This document shows, piece by piece, positions 50,358 to 56,036 of a DNA stretch of 56,036 nucleotides. Made by a program: the position numbers and the translations under genes. Position 1 is the first letter of the stretch, and every line of letters starts with the position of its first letter. Below the pieces are notes generated by a model that did no database searches, was not told the DNA's origin, and saw only the letters and a program-made list of their open reading frames with translations. Origin of the DNA: Arthrobacter sp. Bz4 (lineage in GTDB: Bacteria; Actinomycetota; Actinomycetes; Actinomycetales; Micrococcaceae); assembly GCF_003075455.1 (NCBI RefSeq), contig NZ_QDAE01000020.1, forward strand, positions 1-56,036. Direction: 5' to 3'.

Positions 50358-51382
50358 ACCACCGGGTCGGGGTGAGTGCCGGGAGCCTCAATCTCCTCGA
50401 GCAGCATGGCGCCGGCCTTGGTTGCCATCTCCACCATCGGCTGGGTGATGGTACTCAGGGCCGGCGACGCCAGGGCGGCAATGCTGTGGTTGTCATACCC
50501 CACCACGGCGACGTCGTCGGGTACCCGTAGCCCGCGGGACCGCAGGACCTCCAGCACACCGACGGCCATCAGGTCGGATGCGGCGAAGATCGCGTCGGTG
50601 CCGGGGGCAGCGTCGAGCAGCCGCCGGGTCGCCTCGGCCGCGCCCACGGTGGTGAAGTCGGCGAACTCGACGGGGCTTGGCGCCGCCCCGGCGTCGCGCA
50701 GCCCGTCCTGCCAGCCGCGGAGGCGGTCGACGGCGGCGGTCATGTCGGCGGGTCCGGCGATAGTGGCGGGGCGCTGGCTACCCGCGGCGAGCAGGTGCTG
50801 CGCTGCCTGGGTGCCGCCACCATAGTTGTCGGTGTCGACGTACGTCAGTCCGTGCTGGCTCTGCCAGGGCCTGCCGATGAAGATGATGGGCAGGCCACTC
50901 TCCGCCAGCGGCCCCACCCAGGTGTCCCCCTGGTGGTGCGACACCACGATGGCCCCATCCACGTGCCCGCCCCGCAGGTAGCGCACGGTCCGCGCCGCAT
51001 CGTTGCTGCGGGACATGAGCAGGACCAGCTGCACATCGGTTTCCCGCAGCGACTCGGTGACGCCGGTGATGACCATGGCGAAAAAGGGGTCCATCATGAC
51101 GCGCATGTCCGGTTCAGGAATGACCAGCGCTATCGACGCGGTACGCCGGGTGACCAGTGACCGTGCCGCACGGTTGGGCGTGTAGGCGAGGGCAACGACG
51201 GCGGCGTCCACCGCAGCCTGCGCCTCCGGGCTCACCCGGCTGCCCCCGTTGATGGCACGCGACGCCGTCGACCGGGACACGCCGGCCGCCGCCGCCAGAT
51301 CCTCCAGGGTGGGGCTGTATTTCGTTCCCGGCGGGTGGGCGAGTCCGGGACGCCCGGCCCGTGGTTGCTGATCATTCATCAC
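50294..51382 (-). CDS. LacI-family transcriptional regulator of the beta-glucoside operon
   Basis: The 362-residue protein has a DNA-binding domain (about 25-75, with T-L-E-D-L-A-A-A-A-G-V-S-R-S-T-A-S-R-A-I-N-G) and a periplasmic-binding-protein-like sensor domain (S-I-A-L-V-I-P, D-A-I-F-A-A-S-D, G-V-L-E-V-L-R-S-R-G, V-G-Y-D-N). It is the last gene of the transporter-glucosidase operon and is the likely repressor, released by a beta-glucoside. It may start at 51382 or 51379. No matching operator was found in the window; it would be expected upstream of the binding-protein gene outside the window. Confidence 0.92.
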   Translation of the reverse strand: MMNDQQPRAGRPGLAHPPGTKYSPTLEDLAAAAGVSRSTASRAINGGSRVSPEAQAAVDAAVVALAYTPNRAARSLVTRRTASIALVIPEPDMRVMMDPFFAMVITGVTESLRETDVQLVLLMSRSNDAARTVRYLRGGHVDGAIVVSHHQGDTWVGPLAESGLPIIFIGRPWQSQHGLTYVDTDNYGGGTQAAQHLLAAGSQRPATIAGPADMTAAVDRLRGWQDGLRDAGAAPSPVEFADFTTVGAAEATRRLLDAAPGTDAIFAASDLMAVGVLEVLRSRGLRVPDDVAVVGYDNHSIAALASPALSTITQPMVEMATKAGAMLLEEIEAPGTHPDPVVYPAELVVRSSSAPRAAATKA

Positions 51383-51417
51383 CTAGAGAATACGACACGA
51401 TGACCTGCCAGCGGGGC

Positions 51418-52917
51418 CTACCTGCTGGTGGCCAGCACGGTGTCCCCCGGGCCAGTCACCGCCTCCGCGGGGCCGGGTCCCACCTGGTGCACCGGTCCGG
51501 GGGTCCGCAGCGCGTTGGCCGCGGCGGCCCGGGCATACCAGAGGGCGCTGGCCTTCGGAGTCCGCTGCTGAGTGTCATAGTCCACCCGGACCAGACCGAA
51601 GCGCTGGTGATAGCCCCACGCCCATTCGAAGTTGTCCAAAAAGGACCACGCGAGGTAGCCGCGCACGTCCGCGCCGTCGTCGATCGCTGCCCGGACCGCC
51701 CTCAGATGACTGTCGAAGTAGGCCAGCCGGTCCTGGTCGTCAACGAACCCCGACCCGTCAGGCACGTCATCGTAGGCAGCACCGTTCTCGGTGACGTAGA
51801 CGGGGATGCCCGCCGGCCCGGTGTACTCCTCGTGGATGCGGACCAGCAGCCGGCGCAGGCCGTCGGGCTGCACCTCCCAGCCCATCCCGGTAACCGGGAG
51901 GCCGCGCGGTGCGGACCGTACCCCGTCGGCTGCGACATACGGCGACGCGACCGGTCGGCCCTGCGGGGCGTGCCCGCCGTCGTCGCTGGCAGGATCGACC
52001 GACGTCGTCACCGCCTCGCCGTGATAATAGTTCACGCCCAGCAGGTCAAGAGGCTCGGAGATGACGGCCAGGTCGCCGTCGTGGATGAAATCCTCCAGGC
52101 CAAGGTGGCGGACGTCGTCGAGCACGTCCTGGGGGTACTGGCCCCTGAACACCGGATCGAGGAAGATCCGGTTGAACTGGCCGTCGATGCGGCGGGCGGC
52201 GTCGACATCGGCGTCGCTGTCCGGGTCGACCGGATCCGGGACGGTGAGGTTCAGCGTCAGCCCCAGCTGCGCTGCCGGGTCACGCCGGCGCAGCTCCTGC
52301 GCCGCCAGCCCGTGGCCGAGGAGCAGGTGGTGCGCTGCGGCGAGCGCGGCGCGGGGGTCCTGCCTGCCGGGCGCGTGAATCCCCGCCGCGTACCCGAGGA
52401 ACGCTGAACACCACGGCTCGTTCAGGGTGGTCCAGATGCGGACCCGGTCGCCGAGGGCTTCATGCAGCACTGCTGCATACTCAGCGAACCGGTAGGCGGT
52501 GTCGCGGTTGGCCCAGCCGCCCTGCTCCTCCAGCGCCTGCGGCAGGTCCCAGTGATAGAGGGTCAGCCAGGGCTTGATGCCGGCGGCGACCAGCTGATCC
52601 ACCAGGCGGGAGTAGAACTCGATGCCCTCGATGTTCGGCGTCACCCCGTCCGGCATGCACCGGGCCCAGGAAGTAGAGAAGCGGTAGGCCTGCAGGTTGA
52701 GCTGTTTCATCAACGCCACGTCGTCGGCTGAGCGGTGGTAGTGGTCGCAGGCGATGTCACCGTTGTGCGCATCGGCAACCGCTCCGGGCTCCCGGGAGAA
52801 CACGTCCCAGATGGAATCCTGCCGGCCGTCCTCGTGGGCTGCCCCTTCAATCTGGTAGGCCGCCGTGGCCGCACCCCAGAGGAATCCCTCCGGAAAGGTG
52901 ATGTCTGTGTTGGTCAT
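51418..52917 (-). CDS. GH1 beta-glucosidase
   Basis: The 499-residue cytoplasmic glycoside hydrolase of family 1 has the N-terminal signature F-P-E-G-F-L-W-G-A-A-T-A-A-Y-Q-I-E-G-A near 8-26, the acid/base glutamate Glu167 in T-L-N-E-P and the nucleophile Glu377 in V-T-E-N-G-A. A complete TIM barrel length is present, and the last 30 residues are a Pro/Gly-rich tail. It hydrolyses beta-linked glucosides or cellobiose brought in by the ABC transporter encoded just upstream. Overlaps the permease gene stop by 4 bp. Confidence 0.94.
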   Translation of the reverse strand: MTNTDITFPEGFLWGAATAAYQIEGAAHEDGRQDSIWDVFSREPGAVADAHNGDIACDHYHRSADDVALMKQLNLQAYRFSTSWARCMPDGVTPNIEGIEFYSRLVDQLVAAGIKPWLTLYHWDLPQALEEQGGWANRDTAYRFAEYAAVLHEALGDRVRIWTTLNEPWCSAFLGYAAGIHAPGRQDPRAALAAAHHLLLGHGLAAQELRRRDPAAQLGLTLNLTVPDPVDPDSDADVDAARRIDGQFNRIFLDPVFRGQYPQDVLDDVRHLGLEDFIHDGDLAVISEPLDLLGVNYYHGEAVTTSVDPASDDGGHAPQGRPVASPYVAADGVRSAPRGLPVTGMGWEVQPDGLRRLLVRIHEEYTGPAGIPVYVTENGAAYDDVPDGSGFVDDQDRLAYFDSHLRAVRAAIDDGADVRGYLAWSFLDNFEWAWGYHQRFGLVRVDYDTQQRTPKASALWYARAAAANALRTPGPVHQVGPGPAEAVTGPGDTVLATSR

Positions 52918-53828
52918 CCTTTGACTGCTCCTTGCATGATTCCTGAAACGAGTTGGCGTCCTGCGAGAACGAATACCAGCAGGAGAGGGATGGTCGAAAG
53001 CACTGCACCGGCGAGAACCACAGAGTAGTCAACGAAGTGGGCTGCCTGGAGTAGCTGCAGTGCCACCGGAAGAGTGGGATTGCTGGGGTCGAGCACGATG
53101 AAAGGCCAGAAGAAGTTGGTCCAGGTGGCCATGAAGGTGAAGAGGGCCAGCATGGCGGCGGCTGGCCGAGCGGCCGGGAGCCCCACGTGCCAGAACGCCC
53201 TGATCATCGACGCCCCGTCGACCCGCACCGCCTCGATCAGCTCATCGGGCAGTGCATCCCGGATGTACTGGGTCATCCAGAACACGCCGAACGCCGTCAC
53301 GAGGGCTGGGATGATCACCGCCCACAGGGACCCGGTCCAGCCAAACCTGGACATCACAATGAACAGGGGCACCACGCCGAGCTGGGTGGGGACCGCCATG
53401 GTGGCGATCACAAACACCAGCAGCCACTTACTGCCCTTGAACTTCAGTTTGGCGAAGGCAAACCCGGCCAGCGTCGAGAAAAAGACCACCGAGAACGCGG
53501 TCACGCTGGAGACCAGCAACGAGTTCCCGAGCGCTGTCCAGAAGGGAATGCTGTCCAGCACCTGCGCCGCGTTGGCCAGGAAGTTACCGCCCGGCAGCAG
53601 GGGGATCCCGCGGGACAACACGGTACTGTCGTGGCTGCCGACCAGGAAGGACCAGTAGAGCGGGAACAGCGAACCGAGCAGGACGGCGCCGAGGAACCCG
53701 TAAGTGAGGAACCCGGGGCGCCGCCCGGTTCCGCCCGGGCCTTTCCGACGACGTCGGTTGCCCCGGCGGGACGCAGCGCGTGCTGCCCCCTTTCCTGCCG
53801 TTTGTGCGGTCAAGGGAATGGAGCTCAC
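52914..53828 (-). CDS. Carbohydrate ABC transporter permease (MalG type)
   Basis: The 304-residue CUT1 permease has six helices and the cytoplasmic EAA motif E-A-V-R-V-D-G-A-S near residue 195 used to contact the ATPase. GTG 53828 overlaps the stop of the first permease (GTGA). A basic N-terminal stretch of about 30 residues (R-R-R-R-K-G-P) precedes helix 1. It is the second membrane subunit of a beta-glucoside transporter; as usual for CUT1 systems, the ATPase is not in the operon and a shared one is expected. Confidence 0.93.
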   Translation of the reverse strand: MSSIPLTAQTAGKGAARAASRRGNRRRRKGPGGTGRRPGFLTYGFLGAVLLGSLFPLYWSFLVGSHDSTVLSRGIPLLPGGNFLANAAQVLDSIPFWTALGNSLLVSSVTAFSVVFFSTLAGFAFAKLKFKGSKWLLVFVIATMAVPTQLGVVPLFIVMSRFGWTGSLWAVIIPALVTAFGVFWMTQYIRDALPDELIEAVRVDGASMIRAFWHVGLPAARPAAAMLALFTFMATWTNFFWPFIVLDPSNPTLPVALQLLQAAHFVDYSVVLAGAVLSTIPLLLVFVLAGRQLVSGIMQGAVKG

Positions 53829-54808
53829 TTGGTGCCTCCCTGGTTGGCGATGCGCCGGGTGATGAAAAAGTTCAGGACTGCAATCAACACGATGATCAGG
53901 AACAGCAGCCAGGCGACGGCCGAGGCGCGTCCGAAGTTGCGTTGGCCCCACCCCAGTTCCCAGATGTACATCGTGAGGGTCTGCCATTGCCGGTCGGCTC
54001 CACCCAACCCGTACTGGTCGAACACCCGCGGCTCGTCGAAGATCTGAAGTCCGCCGATGGTCGAGGTGATCACCACGAAGATGACCGTGGGCCTCAGCAT
54101 CGGCACGGTGAGCGAGAAGAACTGGCGGAGCCGGCCCGCCCCGTCGATGGCCGCCGATTCGTAAACGTCCCGCGGAATGGCCTGCATGGCCGCCAGGAAA
54201 ATCAGCGTGTTGTAGCCGATCCAGCGGAAATTCACCATAGTGGCGATGGCCATGTGGCTGGCGGTCGGATCGGAGTGCCAGCGCACGCCCTCGAAGCCGA
54301 GCGACCTGAGAATCTCGTTGACCAACCCGAACTGGTCGGCGAACAGGTTGTTGAAGATCAGCCCCACGGCCACCGGTGCGACGACGAACGGAACCAGTAC
54401 CCCCATCCGCCAGAAGGTTTTCGCCCGCAGGTTCGCGTCGAGGAAGGCGGCGATGACGATTGCCGCCACCACCTGTGGCACTGAGGAGAGCAGGAAGATG
54501 CTGAACGTGTTGCCCACAGCGTTCCAGAAGAACGGCTGGGACAGGATGAACGTGTAGTTATCCAGCCCCGCGAACTCCCCCTGGCCGCCGATCAGGTTCC
54601 AGTTGTGGATGGAAACCCAGGCCGTGTATCCCAGGGGAAAGAGGCCGGTGATGGCGAACAGGAGGAAGAACGGCGAGATGTAGAGGTACGGGGAAAACTT
54701 CACATCCCAGCGGGAAAGCCGATGGGAGAAGGTGATCCGCCGGACCTTTTTGGACGACGGCGGGCGCCGGGGTGGGGCTGGTTTCAGCGCCCGGTCGGTG
54801 ACGGCCAT
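53825..54808 (-). CDS. Carbohydrate ABC transporter permease (MalF type)
   Basis: The 327-residue CUT1 permease has six helices with an E-S-A-A-I-D-G-A-G EAA loop near residue 240. The N-terminus has 40 hydrophilic residues rich in Pro/Arg. ATG 54808 lies 4 bp after the binding-protein stop; the frame extends upstream into that gene but no binding site supports it. It forms the channel with the MalG-type permease. Confidence 0.93.
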   Translation of the reverse strand: MAVTDRALKPAPPRRPPSSKKVRRITFSHRLSRWDVKFSPYLYISPFFLLFAITGLFPLGYTAWVSIHNWNLIGGQGEFAGLDNYTFILSQPFFWNAVGNTFSIFLLSSVPQVVAAIVIAAFLDANLRAKTFWRMGVLVPFVVAPVAVGLIFNNLFADQFGLVNEILRSLGFEGVRWHSDPTASHMAIATMVNFRWIGYNTLIFLAAMQAIPRDVYESAAIDGAGRLRQFFSLTVPMLRPTVIFVVITSTIGGLQIFDEPRVFDQYGLGGADRQWQTLTMYIWELGWGQRNFGRASAVAWLLFLIIVLIAVLNFFITRRIANQGGTK

Positions 54809-54812
54809 GGTG

Positions 54813-56036
54813 TCAGAGCGCGTTGACCGCGGTGACGAACTTGTCCCAGGAGGAGGCGACGTCGTCGGTCTGGTCGACGTCGACACGGGTCAGGGCCTGC
54901 TGCATCGCATCGTTGATGGGGAAGTACTTCGGTCCCTTGAAGGGGGTGACGTCCACGGCCAGCGCCCGCTCGGCGAGGATCTCCCCGGTGGGTGCGTCGT
55001 TGAAGAACTCGTTGGTCGCGTCCAGCAGGTCGGTGCTTTCCAGTGCCTCGACCTGGCTGGGGAAGGTGCCCTTCGCGTTGAATGCCTTGATCTGCTGTTC
55101 GGGTGCGGTGAGCCAGTCGGCGAGCTTCTTGGCTTCGGCCTGTTTTTCGCCCTGCACGGGGACCGTCAGGTAGGACCCGCCCCAGTTGCCGCCACCGCCG
55201 GGGAAGACATTGGCAATGTCCCATCCTTCGACGCCTTCGGCGTTGCCCTCAATGACACCGAGCATCCAGCCGGGGCACAGCATGGTGGCAAACGCATCGG
55301 ACTGGAATCCCGCCGTCCAGTCTTCGCTCCACTGGCCCAGATGCGCCGAGAGGTTGTCATCCACCGAGGCAGCGACCACGGTCTCGTAGATTTCCTTGAC
55401 CTCGGCGTTATCGGCGGCGATGACCGTGCCGTCCTCATTTTCGTAGGCATTCTCGACCTGGTTGATCATGCCCTGGTAGGTGGCTCCGGCTGAATCGAAC
55501 CAGGCGACTCCGTCGCTGGCGGCGACGAAGTCCCGTCCAGCCTCAAAGTAGCTGTCCCAGGTGCCGCCCAGTAGCGCAGCGACTTCGTCCCGGTCGGTGG
55601 GCAGGCCAGCGTCCTCAAAGAGGTCGGCCCGGTAGCAGACACCCTGGGGGCCCACATCGGTGCCGTAGCCGATGAGCTTGCCATCCGGGGTGGTGGCGGC
55701 CTCGGTCTTCCAGTCCAGCCAGCGGCCGTCGACCGCAGGGTCGGCGAGGTCGGCGAACTGGTCGGGGAATTCCATCAGCTCCGCCAGCCAGTCAACCTCG
55801 ATCGCTTCGATGTCGGAGAGTCCCGATCCTGCGGCTAGCCGGGTGGTGAGGTTGTCGCGGGCCTCGTTGGAGGTGGCCGCCTTTTTGTGTTCGATGGTCA
55901 CGTTGTCGTTGAGTTCTTCGTATTCGGTGAAGAGGTCTTCGTACCCGAACTCGTTGAAGGTGGCAACGGTGAGAGTGACGTCTGACTCGCCGGTAGCGTC
56001 GTCGATATTGCCCGCCGGGGTTGAATTGGAACCGCA
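54813..56036 (-). CDS. Extracellular sugar-binding protein of the beta-glucoside transporter (5' end beyond window)
   Basis: The visible 407 residues cover nearly the whole protein; only the signal peptide is missing. The first residue visible, a cysteine followed by G-S-N-S, is probably the lipid-modified Cys. The TVATFNEFGYEDLFTEYEE segment, the W-F-D-S-A-G-A and E-A-K-K-L-A-D-W-L-T parts fit CUT1 solute-binding proteins of the MalE type. It heads the operon of two permeases, GH1 enzyme and LacI repressor, so beta-glucosides or cello-oligosaccharides are the probable ligands. Confidence 0.9.
   Translation of the reverse strand, partial: CGSNSTPAGNIDDATGESDVTLTVATFNEFGYEDLFTEYEELNDNVTIEHKKAATSNEARDNLTTRLAAGSGLSDIEAIEVDWLAELMEFPDQFADLADPAVDGRWLDWKTEAATTPDGKLIGYGTDVGPQGVCYRADLFEDAGLPTDRDEVAALLGGTWDSYFEAGRDFVAASDGVAWFDSAGATYQGMINQVENAYENEDGTVIAADNAEVKEIYETVVAASVDDNLSAHLGQWSEDWTAGFQSDAFATMLCPGWMLGVIEGNAEGVEGWDIANVFPGGGGNWGGSYLTVPVQGEKQAEAKKLADWLTAPEQQIKAFNAKGTFPSQVEALESTDLLDATNEFFNDAPTGEILAERALAVDVTPFKGPKYFPINDAMQQALTRVDVDQTDDVASSWDKFVTAVNAL

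Noticed and set aside
51361..52407. 348-codon plus-strand frame opposite the GH1 beta-glucosidase
   Set aside because: Antisense to a complete GH1 enzyme with both catalytic glutamates.

Overview
The window is high-GC DNA with actinobacterial gene content and codon use. It carries menaquinone genes in a mycobacteria-like arrangement (prenyl synthase, geranylgeranyl-reductase-type MenJ, MenG, MenF, MenD, MenC), an ECF sigma/RskA-type anti-sigma pair, a class F sortase and frequent GTG/TTG starts. A Micrococcaceae (Arthrobacter-like) chromosome is the best inference. No rRNA, tRNA, CRISPR array, phage module or intact insertion sequence was seen.

Layout. 1-331: no confident gene. 332-3776: alpha/beta hydrolase, glycolipid-binding-like protein, TRIC/UPF0126 membrane protein (frameshifted), SUKH-type protein and HIT protein. 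4051-14528: a one-strand sugar-acid island with an Ldh2-type oxidoreductase, a DctPQM TRAP transporter (DctP frameshifted), an L-fuconate dehydratase homologue, an alpha-ketoglutarate-semialdehyde dehydrogenase homologue, a XylX/KdaD-like FAH dehydratase, a GntR/FCD regulator, an SDR and a second FAH hydrolase. A 26-bp palindrome overlaps the putative promoter of the first gene. 14563-28613: menaquinone genes interleaved with an amino-acid ABC transporter, a DD-carboxypeptidase with C-terminal FG-GAP-like repeats and a PhoX phosphatase with a PHO-box-like site. 28683-34378: lipoprotein, PAP2, MFS, cupredoxin, MBL-fold and EEP-family genes.

34395-38735: branched-chain 2-oxoacid dehydrogenase operon (E1alpha frameshifted, E1beta, E2) divergent from an Lrp/AsnC regulator. 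39008-46857: PaaG-like enoyl-CoA isomerase, ECF sigma and anti-sigma, class F sortase, DUF4397 surface protein, then paaABCDE for phenylacetyl-CoA epoxidation. 47070-50357: PadR regulator with a HAAS-type membrane partner, and an oligopeptidase B-like gene with two frameshifts. 50294-56036: a beta-glucoside operon (substrate-binding protein cut by the window edge, two permeases, GH1 beta-glucosidase, LacI regulator).

Most notable: (i) the sugar-acid island encodes two routes for a C4-deoxygenated keto acid, one ending in pyruvate plus lactate and one in 2-oxoglutarate, together with a sugar-acid-type transporter but no sugar dehydrogenase or lactonase; (ii) five single-base frameshifts in four conserved genes all look like loss of one G before C on the same strand, which suggests a systematic sequence error rather than real pseudogenes; (iii) the sortase has no arginine after its catalytic cysteine and its neighbour lacks an LPXTG motif; (iv) a roughly 100-nt nested palindrome lies between lrp and the enoyl-CoA isomerase gene.
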